The translations under genes and the position numbers were made by a program. A stretch of 64,000 bases of DNA from an uncultured Bacteroidales bacterium (GTDB taxonomy: Bacteria; Bacteroidota; Bacteroidia; Bacteroidales; Paludibacteraceae): NCBI GenBank assembly GCA_902780495.1, contig CACZFM010000019.1:19386-83385 (forward strand). The letters are read 5' to 3'. Positions 18,081 to 25,810 of the stretch are shown here, piece after piece (within the stretch, counting starts at the first letter, position 1; each line of letters opens with the position of its first letter). Below the pieces are notes generated by a model. It searched no databases. It was not told where the DNA came from and saw only the letters and a program-made list of their open reading frames with translations.

Positions 18081-18104
18081 ATGCAGGACGTGTCCTGCAT
18101 TTTT
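18081..18104 (+). terminator. Palindrome with T-tract between tRNA-Gly and tRNA-Leu
   Basis: ATGCAGGAC and GTCCTGCAT (18081-18100) form a perfect inverted repeat followed by TTTT. It may terminate part of the transcription or mark a processing site, since two more tRNAs follow without an obvious promoter. Confidence 0.6.
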
Positions 18105-18124
18105 GTTCTAACAGAAAAGTGATT

Positions 18125-18206
18125 GCCCAGGTGGCGGAATTGGTAGACGCGTACGTTTCAGGTGCGTATGCCGCGAGGTGTGCAGGTTCGAGTCCTGTTC
18201 TGGGCA
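18125..18206 (+). tRNA. tRNA-Leu (anticodon CAG)
   Basis: Acceptor GCCCAGG pairs with TCTGGGC (18199-18205). The anticodon stem TACGT/GCGTA encloses TTCAGGT. A class II variable arm is present. Confidence 0.93.
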
Positions 18207-18231
18207 CAAAAGTGATCTAATAATTAGATGA

Positions 18232-18315
18232 GCGCAGGTGGTGAAATTGGTATACACGCTACTTTGAGGGGGTAGTGGCAGCAATGTCGTGTGAGTTCGA
18301 GTCTCATCCTGCGCA
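18232..18315 (+). tRNA. tRNA-Leu (anticodon GAG), integration target
   Basis: Acceptor GCGCAGG pairs with CCTGCGC (18308-18314). The anticodon stem CTACT/GGTAG encloses TTGAGGG. The 3' end is overlapped on the other strand by the final codons of a serine recombinase gene, which marks it as the likely attachment site of the adjoining element. Confidence 0.93.
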
Positions 18316-19842
18316 CATTGAGACATCTTCTATGGAGGGTGTCTCTTTTTTGTCTCCATAACTCATTGAAAATCCGTCAAGTAACTTGAAAAACTCATTG
18401 CAGTTTTCGGTTCGATAATTGCGTTTCCCCTTATCCCATAAAATTCCCTCCGGAAATACCAAATTTTGTATTCTTCTCTTTATGTCTAAGTCTCCTTGCT
18501 TCCACAAAGTGCCTAATTTAGAGCAAGTTACGATTACTAATCTGATTTTATCTTCAAGGTTCGATAAATTCAAGTCATACTTCTTCAACTCCCGCTCTGT
18601 TCCCGCCTTCCTACTCTTAAATTCTTCCATCGCCATCTGATATGCATCTTCATCTAGTTTATCAGTAGCGTATTTCATAGTACACTTCTTGATGTCGTTA
18701 TCTATGTCGGTCAGTTGTTTTCTCAACAGAGTCAATTGTTTCGAACTCTCCTCTGTGTACTGGCCAAATAACTCACGGATTACGTTTTCGTATTGCATGA
18801 GTAGGGATGTTGGTACATCGTAAGAGTAAAGTAATTCTTGATATTTATCATGCATCTCCTCTGCCGATACATTAGTCTTGCACCCTATCTGGTTACACTT
18901 ATAATAATCCTTCCCCTTCGCTTTAACTCTATATGCGGTAAAGTGCGTACCACAATCAGCACATGCCACATAGTTCTTTAGAGGGTACTCCTCTTTCTTT
19001 TTCTTGTGTTTATATTTTCCTGAGCGGTCAGACATGATTCGTTGAACCTCTAACCATTCCTCATAGCTAACGGCTTTTTCAATGTTACCATCAACCATCC
19101 CTTCTTCTAGCATCTTAGAATGTATCTTCCCTGCATAGAAAGGGTTATTGAAATAGTGATTGAGCGATTGTTTCGTAATCTCTAGGCCACGACTTTTCAA
19201 AGCGTCCAATATCTCTCCATTTGAACATCCGTGTAACTTCATCTGAAATGCTAAACGTATCAACCTCCCATCGTCATTGAGATAGCACACCGAGTTGATA
19301 CTCTTTCCCTGTCGATAATATCCTCGTGGTAAAACTCCGGTGTATGCTCCGCACTCATAACAATGCTGCCTTCCAGAGTAGAATTTATCTACACGATTGT
19401 CATTATCCCACTCCGCTACATTCAAAGAGTTACGTGCCATCAAGAAACCTTCTTTAGTGGCGGTATTAAATCCTGTTTTAACCGCAATAACAACAACTCC
19501 TATATTGCGCAAGTCTTCTAATATCGTTATGGCTTGCCCGTTACTACGGCTGAATCTGTCAAATTCTGAGACTAGCACATACCTAATTGATACATCCTTC
19601 TTTACGATTGAAATCATCTGCCTTACCATTTTGCCTGGCGTTTTAGCGGATTCATGTTTACCTCCAAAATAACCATGATTCTCTCCTACGTCTGCAATAC
19701 TAAAGCCTTCACTCTTAGCGTACTTTTCGCATAGTGCCTTTTGATAGTCAAGACTACCTCCATTCTCCTGTTGGTACTGAGTAGAAACACGCGTCCATAT
19801 AACGCACTTCTTACCTTTGCGGTCGTTTCTGTAATTAATCAT
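18304..19842 (-). CDS. Large serine recombinase (site-specific integrase)
   Basis: 512 residues. An N-terminal resolvase domain has catalytic Ser20 in VIWTRVSTQYQQ and the conserved ..VSEFDRFSRS (about 90). A recombinase domain (PFAM Recombinase type, about 170-270) and a zinc ribbon CADCGTHFTAY...YKCNQIGC (about 300-325) follow, then a coiled-coil region (about 360-430). These are the parts of large serine integrases that insert phages and mobilizable elements. The stop codon lies within the 3' end of tRNA-Leu(GAG), so the last 10-15 codons come from the tRNA terminator and tRNA end. A promoter lies at 20041-20073, leaving a leader of about 190 nt. Confidence 0.92.
   Translation of the reverse strand: MINYRNDRKGKKCVIWTRVSTQYQQENGGSLDYQKALCEKYAKSEGFSIADVGENHGYFGGKHESAKTPGKMVRQMISIVKKDVSIRYVLVSEFDRFSRSNGQAITILEDLRNIGVVVIAVKTGFNTATKEGFLMARNSLNVAEWDNDNRVDKFYSGRQHCYECGAYTGVLPRGYYRQGKSINSVCYLNDDGRLIRLAFQMKLHGCSNGEILDALKSRGLEITKQSLNHYFNNPFYAGKIHSKMLEEGMVDGNIEKAVSYEEWLEVQRIMSDRSGKYKHKKKKEEYPLKNYVACADCGTHFTAYRVKAKGKDYYKCNQIGCKTNVSAEEMHDKYQELLYSYDVPTSLLMQYENVIRELFGQYTEESSKQLTLLRKQLTDIDNDIKKCTMKYATDKLDEDAYQMAMEEFKSRKAGTERELKKYDLNLSNLEDKIRLVIVTCSKLGTLWKQGDLDIKRRIQNLVFPEGILWDKGKRNYRTENCNEFFKLLDGFSMSYGDKKETPSIEDVSMCAG
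18320..18351 (+). terminator. Terminator of the tRNA cluster, inside the recombinase 3' end
   Basis: GAGACA (18320-18325) pairs with TGTCTC (18340-18345), followed by six T. On the minus strand the same bases encode the last codons of the serine recombinase. Confidence 0.75.
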
Positions 19843-20040
19843 ACTGCTATTGAATTTTGTTTGTTTACATATGCAACGCCTATCCTAAGTAACTCTAGGA
19901 TATACCCATCGACGATTTTTCTTTCTTTCTCGTCTAATGTATTGATATTTAGGCGTTTAGTGTTCAATCTGTAGTTGTTTTAATGGTTACTACTGAGGCT
20001 TTTCTGCCCTTGTTCGAATGTGTCATTTGCTATTTCTGTT

Positions 20041-20073
20041 GCAAAGATACATCAAAATCCTCACGTAACCAAA
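20041..20073 (-). promoter_or_regulatory. Promoter of the serine recombinase
   Basis: On the minus strand TTTG (20070-20073) and TATCTTTGC (20041-20049) are 20 bp apart. Confidence 0.75.
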
Positions 20074-20302
20074 CCTACCAGACAATACTCATTAATTTCG
20101 CCTAGTTCACTATGTCAATACATCATTGGTATTCCCAATTGAATAATAATATTTTGGTCAATAAAATTGCACTATATGTCATTTTTATGCGATACAATTG
20201 TTGTATATAGCATTAATTTGGCCGCTAAGGTATAGCTTTTCGGTCAAATAACCAAATTTTCAACAAAAAAAATGAGTTTTTTCGCACTTTTTACGCGTTT
20301 TG

Positions 20303-20335
20303 TTTGGTCATCTAACAAATTGTTTGTATCTTTGC
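20303..20335 (+). promoter_or_regulatory. Promoter of the XRE regulator
   Basis: TTTG (20303-20306) and TATCTTTGC (20327-20335) are 20 bp apart. The ATG is at 20350, so the transcript would have a leader of only about 8-10 nt. Confidence 0.8.
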
Positions 20336-20349
20336 AGAAAAATTAGTGT

Positions 20350-20676
20350 ATGAGCAAGAGAAGAACAGAAGCATCTAAACTTCTTGAAAGGAACGTAAAG
20401 AGGCATCTTCGCTTTTTGGGAGGGCCGTTTGATTCGCGTGCGGACATCGCAAAGGCTATGGGAATAGACCCATCCGCCCTCTCACGTGCACTTAATGGAA
20501 ATCCGACATTGGAAACCATAGAAAAAATTGCGTTTGCTCTTGGAGTCCCAATTGCCGATTTATTCAGAGACAACAAGAAACTAAGTGAGCATAAAGGTGT
20601 TGAAGGTTATCTTATTGTTGATGACCGCATTGAGCATATCAAATCAAAGGAAGATGTGCTAAGACTTAAATTATGA
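20350..20676 (+). CDS. XRE-family helix-turn-helix regulator
   Basis: 108 residues. The HTH runs from about residue 30 to 78 (SRADIAKAMGIDPSALSRAL, then NPTLETIEKIAFALGVPIAD). The C-terminal 30 residues (EGYLIVDDRIEHIKSKEDV) resemble the tail of small antitoxin- or phage-type repressors. It is transcribed divergently from the recombinase, the usual position of an element's repressor. No toxin gene is adjacent. The near-leaderless start is unusual. Confidence 0.85.
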   Translation: MSKRRTEASKLLERNVKRHLRFLGGPFDSRADIAKAMGIDPSALSRALNGNPTLETIEKIAFALGVPIADLFRDNKKLSEHKGVEGYLIVDDRIEHIKSKEDVLRLKL

Positions 20677-20757
20677 GGTGAATAGCACTTCTATATAAAC
20701 TAAAATGCGCCACGGATAGCCGCAGCGCAAATTAGTAGAACCGAATGGATCCAGTAG

Positions 20758-21696
20758 TTATTGCACCTCTGCTCCCTGTAGAGTGTACGTTTTATTACCG
20801 CGCTCTATAAGGACCTGACCGTTACGGATAACCTTTTGTCCATGACTGCCATCAACCTCTACTTCATCAATAGCCATTGCATCCTCAATAGCCTCAATGT
20901 TATAGAAGTCACGCCATACTGGGGCATTCTGATATAGACTTATAGATGCACTAGGTACGTATAATTTACAAGTCGATTTATCGACACCATCAAATGCAGT
21001 ACCAAATAACGCACTATATACTTCGGCAGGAGTAATACCATGATTATAGATGGCGACAAGATTCGTACAATCTTCAAAAGCAGATTCACCGATACTCGTT
21101 ACACTATTTGGAATCTCTACAGAAATCAAGGTTTCTAACTGCTGGCATAGATGAGCAGGTATATGAGCAACCTTTTCCCCAAAAGAGAAAGACGTTATAG
21201 GAGCGGTTCCTGGCATGAAGAACCATGGTGAACAACAATACATATCCTCGCATTCAATAGCATTCCATTCAACACTATTCAGATTATGACACATAAAGAA
21301 CGCGTGTTGTGCCATACTTTTCAAACTCTCCGGTACTGTAATAGATGTTAATCCATCGCATAAACTAAAGGCATTTTCTTCAATAGTTTCAAGTCCATTG
21401 GGTATGACTACCGAAATCAAATCTTCACAACCTTCAAAAGCACGTTCTCCAATGCTTAAAACCTTATAATCTATGCCATTATATTGCACAGAAGCAGGGA
21501 TATTAGCGGATGTCAACCCTTTGTAGTAATCTGCCCCTTCATATTGTGACCCTCCATAATCAGGATGAATCACAGTTGCAGTTCGATTTGTTGTATTTAG
21601 ATTGTAATACAAGTCACCGATATATGTTTTATCTGCAAAAGCAACACACGAACTTGCTACAATGGCAAGTAACAAAGCAAATAATTTAGTTCTCAT
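20758..21696 (-). CDS. BspA-like leucine-rich-repeat surface protein
   Basis: About 312 residues from the ATG at 21696; an in-frame ATG lies three codons upstream at 21705. A signal peptide (MRTKLFALLLAIVASS..AFA) is followed by about five LRR_5/BspA-type 23-residue repeats ([56 protein letters not shown]). After a spacer comes the C-terminal tail KVIRNGQVLIERG..YTLQGAEV, shared with four other proteins in this window. BspA-type LRRs mediate surface adhesion. The gene sits inside the mobile element, an example of a surface adhesin carried as cargo. Confidence 0.85.
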   Translation of the reverse strand: MRTKLFALLLAIVASSCVAFADKTYIGDLYYNLNTTNRTATVIHPDYGGSQYEGADYYKGLTSANIPASVQYNGIDYKVLSIGERAFEGCEDLISVVIPNGLETIEENAFSLCDGLTSITVPESLKSMAQHAFFMCHNLNSVEWNAIECEDMYCCSPWFFMPGTAPITSFSFGEKVAHIPAHLCQQLETLISVEIPNSVTSIGESAFEDCTNLVAIYNHGITPAEVYSALFGTAFDGVDKSTCKLYVPSASISLYQNAPVWRDFYNIEAIEDAMAIDEVEVDGSHGQKVIRNGQVLIERGNKTYTLQGAEVQ

Positions 21697-21710
21697 ACAT
21701 ATCACCCTTA

Positions 21711-22110
21711 TTCCGTGTCGGGCACAACTTCTAATACTACCTACTCATATAGAACTTTCGGCTTCTTTATAATTAGATTTTACTTTTTACACTTTAAAAC
21801 TGATTCAGCAAAGAACTTTATATCATCTTCGCAATCGAACTGTATCACAATAGGATACGTATTTAGTTTTAACAATTCGCAAATGCCAGTTGCAATAATA
21901 GATGTGTTGCCGTTTGCGGGATTGAAAAAATCTGAATTTTCAGGTTTTAATAATTTCATACATCATACATTTAAAGTGTTTAACAATGTTAGCCCTGTAA
22001 AATAACGGACAACAAAAAGCGCAGGCTACTGCTCCATTTGGTAACTCAAGGGCTTCGACTCCCACTTATCTCCAAATACTATAGCACAGCCCACGCCGAA
22101 ACGTGTGCGT
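21711..22110 (-). promoter_or_regulatory. Two-part conserved leader upstream of the LRR gene (copy A)
   Basis: In minus-strand order the first part (about 22100-22005) begins GGCGTGGGCT, contains CTTGAG and ends in a hairpin with GCTTTTTGTT. The second part (about 21735-21711) is AAGTTGTGCCCGACACGGA and ends 15 nt before the first ATG. Both parts recur in the same order at 31.39-31.57 kb upstream of the other LRR operon. I do not recognise the element as a known riboswitch. No consensus promoter is visible for this copy. Confidence 0.55.
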
Positions 22111-22232
22111 TACTACATTACGGATAGATAAGTCACAAAAGTTGTCGAAGTTTTTGAGTTTATCCCTAATAAGCAAACGCTTGTATGTTTATGTCCGTGA
22201 TGAATCCGGTTTTATCTCATAGGCATTACATT

Positions 22233-22502
22233 TTAGTTGTCATTTTCGCTAGCGTCTTTCCCATACATGAAAGACTTCACTATACGTAAGTGCGGATTCT
22301 TAGATGGGGTGAATATCATCGGTTTCCCTTCATCGTCTAACTTCCCCATCGCATTGAGCAGAGAACCTTTAGCGATACCAATGCTCTTAGCATCGTACTT
22401 CTCGTATATAGCAGACGGACAGGTGAAATACTCGTATCGCTCTGGATCAATCTCACCTCTGTCTAACCATATCAGGTTGTATATAGTGCCTCTGTTCTTC
22501 AT
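22233..22502 (-). CDS. Hypothetical protein of the mobile element
   Basis: 89 residues from the ATG at 22502 (MKNRGTIYNLIWLDRGEIDP). An in-frame ATG 81 bp upstream would add a hydrophobic N-terminus, but it lies above the promoter, so the shorter start is chosen. No domain is recognised. The sequence is mixed and soluble (FTPSKNPHLRIVKSF). It lies 130 bp above the conserved leader of the LRR gene on the same strand. Confidence 0.6.
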   Translation of the reverse strand: MKNRGTIYNLIWLDRGEIDPERYEYFTCPSAIYEKYDAKSIGIAKGSLLNAMGKLDDEGKPMIFTPSKNPHLRIVKSFMYGKDASENDN

Positions 22503-22519
22503 ATTCACTGATTTCGACT

Positions 22520-22552
22520 GCAAAGATACAACAAAAAAATGACATAACCAAA
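22520..22552 (-). promoter_or_regulatory. Promoter of the 89-residue hypothetical gene
   Basis: On the minus strand TTTG (22549-22552) and TATCTTTGC (22520-22528) are 20 bp apart. The ATG at 22502 follows the presumed start by about 10 nt, another near-leaderless arrangement. Confidence 0.75.
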
Positions 22553-22678
22553 TTATTTGTGATAAAAATGCAAAAATAATCACATAAGGGTGATTTCTCC
22601 GTTTTAGTCGGTCAATACTCCTAAAAATGAGTTATTTTGTTAAAAAATGATTATTTTTTAAAAATAATCACTAAAATA

Positions 22679-22711
22679 TTTGCATATATCAAAAAAAAGC
22701 TGTACCTTTGT
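22679..22711 (+). promoter_or_regulatory. Strong promoter of the DUF2693-like gene
   Basis: TTTG (22679-22682) and TACCTTTGT (22703-22711) are 20 bp apart. The spacer holds ATCAAAAAAAAGC, the same as at the tRNA-Lys and tRNA-Gly promoters. Confidence 0.75.
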
Positions 22712-22765
22712 ACCGTAATTGAAAGAGATACTAACAACTAACAATAAACAGAGGAGATTACAACT

Positions 22766-23125
22766 ATGACAACTATCGCAACTATCAACAACAAAGGCAT
22801 GAACACTATGATGGTAAAGAACTCTACGGCTGCACGCATGAAAGTTATCGCACATCGCACAGGTGACATCACTATCGCTGCGGCTAAGGCTATGATGATT
22901 GAGTTACTAAAAACTAAGATGTCTAACGGAGTTGCACATTTCGCATTTCAGAAGAAAGACGGTTCTATCCGTGAGGCTTTCGGTACGATTCAAAGCAATA
23001 TAGCCTCAGCAAAGACTAATGGCTACGGAATCAGCCGTGAGTGTTTCAACACTACCGCATTCTTTGACATTGAGAAAGGTGAGTGGCGTTCGCTTAGATG
23101 GGAATCACTTCTTTGGGTCGCTTAA
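22766..23125 (+). CDS. DUF2693-like (SH3 beta-barrel fold) protein
   Basis: 119 residues. The N-terminal 40 residues are small and polar (ATINNKGMNTMMVKNSTAAR). The C-terminal part has the pattern of DUF2693/SH3-barrel proteins common on Bacteroidota mobile elements: FQKKDGSIREAFGTI, then FFDIEKGEWRSLRW. The function of this family is unknown. It has its own strong promoter and lies 140 bp before a small resolvase gene. Confidence 0.65.
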   Translation: MTTIATINNKGMNTMMVKNSTAARMKVIAHRTGDITIAAAKAMMIELLKTKMSNGVAHFAFQKKDGSIREAFGTIQSNIASAKTNGYGISRECFNTTAFFDIEKGEWRSLRWESLLWVA

Positions 23126-23266
23126 TTACTATCGCAGGGGTGGCGATTACCTCAAAGCCCCTCAAAAAATCAGTCAAATAACTAGGTCAGTCAAAAAAAG
23201 CAAATAAATCAGCCTCAGCGCAGACGCAATTAACAGAATCATCAACCAAACAAATCTTTGACTAAT
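23126..23266. other. Short intergenic region ahead of the resolvase
   Basis: It contains TCAGTCAAA twice (23170-23178 and 23188-23196) and AGCCTCAGC (23211-23219), the reverse of GCTGAGGCT found again at 23.91 and 25.41 kb. Resolvase binding sites often lie just before the gene; whether these are such sites is untested. Confidence 0.4.
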
Positions 23267-23896
23267 ATGAAGGGTGTTATCTATTGCAGAGTATCATCAG
23301 AGGGCGAAAGACAAAACACGTCACGCCAAGTAACCGACTTAACTCAGTACGCAAACCGCAATGGTATTGAAGTACTAAGGACTTTTGAGGAACACATATC
23401 CGGAGCCAAGCGCAACGAAGAACGTGAGGTGCTATGTAACTGCCTTGACTATTGTTTCACCAATCATGTGGATGTACTCCTTATCTCTGAACTTAGCCGA
23501 CTGGGCCGAAACGTTGATGAAGTTCTCGCAAACGTGAAACGGTGTAAAGATGCACACTTGAACATCTACTTTCAGAAGGAGAACCTATCCATATTCCAAG
23601 CGGATGGTAGCAAGAATTCCTTCCTGAACATCTTCATATCCGTATTGGGTACATGTGCCGAACTTGAACGTGAGAACATCCAATATCGTTTGAATAGCGG
23701 CCGCAGGCTCTTTATTGAGAAAGGTGGCAAACTAGGTCGTAAGCCTGGATCAATAAAGACTACAGAGAAGAAAGAACAGGAGTACAGGGAAGTTCTTGCA
23801 TATTTGCGCAAAGGTTACGGTGTACGGGTCACAAGCAAACTCACCAACGTAAGTGAAAGCACGGTGCAACGCCTAAAGAAGGAGTTTAGCATGTGA
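23267..23896 (+). CDS. Small serine recombinase (resolvase/invertase family)
   Basis: 209 residues from the ATG at 23267; a TTG three codons earlier is less likely. The catalytic domain has MKGVIYCRVSSEGERQ with the active Ser near residue 10, LLISELSRLGRN (about 75) and the E-helix (CAELERENIQYRL, about 130). The C-terminus (YGVRVTSKLTNVSESTVQRL) is a helix-turn-helix. Such enzymes resolve multimers or invert DNA. It is the second serine recombinase of the element. Confidence 0.9.
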   Translation: MKGVIYCRVSSEGERQNTSRQVTDLTQYANRNGIEVLRTFEEHISGAKRNEEREVLCNCLDYCFTNHVDVLLISELSRLGRNVDEVLANVKRCKDAHLNIYFQKENLSIFQADGSKNSFLNIFISVLGTCAELERENIQYRLNSGRRLFIEKGGKLGRKPGSIKTTEKKEQEYREVLAYLRKGYGVRVTSKLTNVSESTVQRLKKEFSM

Positions 23897-23946
23897 TTTG
23901 ATTTGGGGGCTGAGGCTGCTTTGACTGCCTTAGCATCTCCAATATC

Positions 23947-24945
23947 TTATATCGCGAGTACAAAGCCTATGAGAAAAATCTCCAATAGAGCACTCTTCAA
24001 TCTCTCTTTGAGGCTTGTTGATGTATTCGAGTGTAGCGCATTGTATAGCAAGTGATATTTTTCCATTTGTTGACAAGGTTTTGTTTTCTTTTTACTCAAC
24101 TCTAAGATACGACGCACCTCGCTTTCAATCATCTTCATATCATAATTGTATTTCTCCATAAAAGCAAGCCTTTCTAAATCCCGTACAGATTTAGCCTCGT
24201 ATGCTTCTGTGTTATCTATTAATACCTTGTCAAGAAAAGGCATTATCGGATTGTATTCCGAGTTTATCACTAAGGATAGCGAATTGTCCTTAATGTTCAA
24301 TTGGTCTTTAATCGCTTTAAGCGAAGTGAGGTTCATTTCAAAACGAATCTTTCCCCTAAAGTAGTTTGTAATATAATCTGCCGCAGCATCTCCCAACAAG
24401 TTTAGCCAACGCTTGTTATCAGCACGTTTCATTTCTTTCTCCTTGTCATATATGGTCAAGCGCAGTTTTCTATTATCAGTTAGAACTTCCTTCTCGATAA
24501 TGAAGTTGCCTTTCTTGTTTTTGGTGCTATATCGTTTATTGTTCTTAACACACGCTTGCAGTTCGGTGGTAAGGCTTGGCATATCTGGATATTCTGCATC
24601 TATCGTAACATCCGCTTTGACTACTTTTCCATATGTGAGAATGTCGTCTATATCAAGTGTACAGATTCCAAGAGCATTGATATTCTCTAAGCACTGGCGA
24701 ATGTTTGTCTTGTTGATGAGTTCAGGATAGTGTGCACCTAAAATCTTCCCTGTAAACTCAATGACTACTTCATCCTTCGCTATGTCTTTCTCAATGTACA
24801 GCGAGTGATGCTTCGTGTGTTGGTATTGATAAGCGGAAACTATACCATCTTCAATAATTGTCTTGAACTTGCTCATGTCAAGATTGCTTATATGGTCGGC
24901 AGACTCAACGACTATCTTCAATTTATCAAATTTGTTCATGTTCAT
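23947..24945 (-). CDS. Replication initiation protein, phage/plasmid Rep (gene II-like)
   Basis: 332 residues. The middle contains RLTIYDKEKEMKR (about 165) followed by GKIRFEMNLTSLKAIKDQL (about 205). This order (YDK motif, then a charged RFE-type strand) is seen in rolling-circle Rep proteins of the filamentous phage gene II / Phage_CRI type on Bacteroidota plasmids and elements. The Tyr in the YDK motif is not itself proven catalytic. The C-terminus is charged with a hydrophobic end (LLEIFLIGFVLAI). GCTGAGGCT motifs lie just beyond both ends of the gene. The assignment rests on motif pattern only. Confidence 0.6.
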   Translation of the reverse strand: MNMNKFDKLKIVVESADHISNLDMSKFKTIIEDGIVSAYQYQHTKHHSLYIEKDIAKDEVVIEFTGKILGAHYPELINKTNIRQCLENINALGICTLDIDDILTYGKVVKADVTIDAEYPDMPSLTTELQACVKNNKRYSTKNKKGNFIIEKEVLTDNRKLRLTIYDKEKEMKRADNKRWLNLLGDAAADYITNYFRGKIRFEMNLTSLKAIKDQLNIKDNSLSLVINSEYNPIMPFLDKVLIDNTEAYEAKSVRDLERLAFMEKYNYDMKMIESEVRRILELSKKKTKPCQQMEKYHLLYNALHSNTSTSLKERLKSALLEIFLIGFVLAI

Positions 24946-25006
24946 AGCTGTTTAGGTTTTGGTTAATTAGTATTAAAAAAAACGAAATCTTCACCTTGAT
25001 AAGTGG

Positions 25007-25207
25007 TTATGCCCCAATTAGGTCGTCCATAGTTATACCTGATTGCGGTCGATGGGGTACTGTTTGCCAATACTGGGTCATTGATTGACTAATGTGTTGC
25101 TTGTGAGTCTCTGATTTTGGTTTGCCACTAGCCGCAGCACTGATTTTCTCCTTGGTCGCATCTTCTAACTCGCGCCATTGTCGTTTGTAATTTGTGTTGT
25201 TCATCAT
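25007..25207 (-). CDS. Small NUMOD3-like protein
   Basis: 66 residues. The central stretch DATKEKISAAASGKPKSETH resembles the NUMOD3 DNA-binding motif of homing endonucleases and phage proteins (E..KKKIS...G..KSEE). No nuclease domain is attached. It lies 61 bp upstream of the Rep-like gene on the same strand, so it may be the first gene of a two-gene replication unit. Confidence 0.5.
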   Translation of the reverse strand: MMNNTNYKRQWRELEDATKEKISAAASGKPKSETHKQHISQSMTQYWQTVPHRPQSGITMDDLIGA

Positions 25208-25514
25208 ATTAAATATAGTTTATCTAATGTTATTATATATTAATAAATATAGTAATAGTAGTAAAAAAGACAAGTATAGTAGATTTTTTTTTACTGGATC
25301 CGCAATGTGAAGACGTGTAACAAGCAACAGGTTACGTCCTATTATACTTACTACTATCCCCTATCAATTGCTGGGAAACACACATGTAATCCTTGTAGTG
25401 GAGGGGAGGGAGGGCTGAGGCTATCGACGACCAATAACCTTAATATGCAGGGTCGATTTCTTAACGTTTTTTCTCGTTAAAACCGCCTCTTCTACAATAT
25501 TTTTTCGTGTTTTT
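25208..25514. other. Intergenic region, likely right side of the mobile element
   Basis: About 300 bp. The left third is extremely AT-rich. GGGCTGAGGCT lies at 25412-25422. I found no second copy of the tRNA-Leu 3' end here, so the right boundary of the element is not fixed. Confidence 0.5.
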
Positions 25515-25547
25515 CTTGTGAGAATCAAGAATTTTTAGTACTTTTGC
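25515..25547 (+). promoter_or_regulatory. Promoter of a candidate small RNA
   Basis: CTTG (25515-25518) and TACTTTTGC (25539-25547) are 20 bp apart, about 7 bp before the predicted RNA start. Confidence 0.75.
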
Positions 25548-25553
25548 ACTCGA

Positions 25554-25713
25554 TTTAGCGAACATTGAAATGGGCATCTTTCCCAAAGATGTCACAATGC
25601 AGGTTGTACCAATCTATAAAACTTACAATGGCCGCAAACCCTTTTATCAAGGTTCGATAATTGGTAAGAGGAGTGCACAAGAGGTGGTTTCTTCGGAAAT
25701 CACCTCTTTTTTT
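25554..25713 (+). ncRNA. Candidate structured small RNA (about 160 nt)
   Basis: A consensus promoter and a very strong terminator bracket about 160 nt. Predicted hairpins include GCATCTTT/AAAGATGT (25574-25591), TTGTA/TACAA (about 25605-25629) and TATC/GATA (about 25647-25661). The only ORF in it (25570-25767) runs through the terminator and has no family resemblance, so an RNA product is preferred. I cannot match it to 6S, SRP or tmRNA by eye. It lies just upstream of the BASS transporter gene, which has its own promoter. Confidence 0.55.
25681..25713 (+). terminator. Strong terminator with UUCG tetraloop
   Basis: An 11-bp stem (GAGGTGGTTTC with GAAATCACCTC, one G-T pair) closes a C(TTCG)G tetraloop and is followed by seven T. 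Confidence 0.92.
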
Positions 25714-25743
25714 GTGTTTAAATTCGATTTTTATCGTCAAATA

Positions 25744-25776
25744 CTTGTATATTTCAAATTTTTGTAGTAATTTTGC
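25744..25776 (+). promoter_or_regulatory. Promoter of the BASS transporter gene
   Basis: CTTG (25744-25747) and TAATTTTGC (25768-25776) are 20 bp apart. The start codon is at 25811. Confidence 0.75.
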
Positions 25777-25810
25777 AGCGTGAACAACGTAGCCATGCGC
25801 TACCAATTCA

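Larger units (their letters stand above)
19843..20349. other. Divergent intergenic region, recombinase/XRE regulator
   Basis: 507 bp without a credible gene. It holds two divergent promoters, minus-strand 20041-20073 for the recombinase and plus-strand 20303-20335 for the XRE regulator. The AT-rich stretch between them is where operators for the regulator would be expected; I see no clear operator palindrome. Confidence 0.7.

Noticed and set aside
18304..25554. A second copy of the tRNA-Leu 3' end as right attachment site
   Set aside because: I looked for TCATCCTGCGCAC and similar strings downstream and found none, so no right end is claimed.
25570..25767. A 65-codon ORF in the candidate small RNA
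   Set aside because: It runs through a strong terminator, has no ribosome-binding site or family resemblance, and its end is hydrophobic nonsense.
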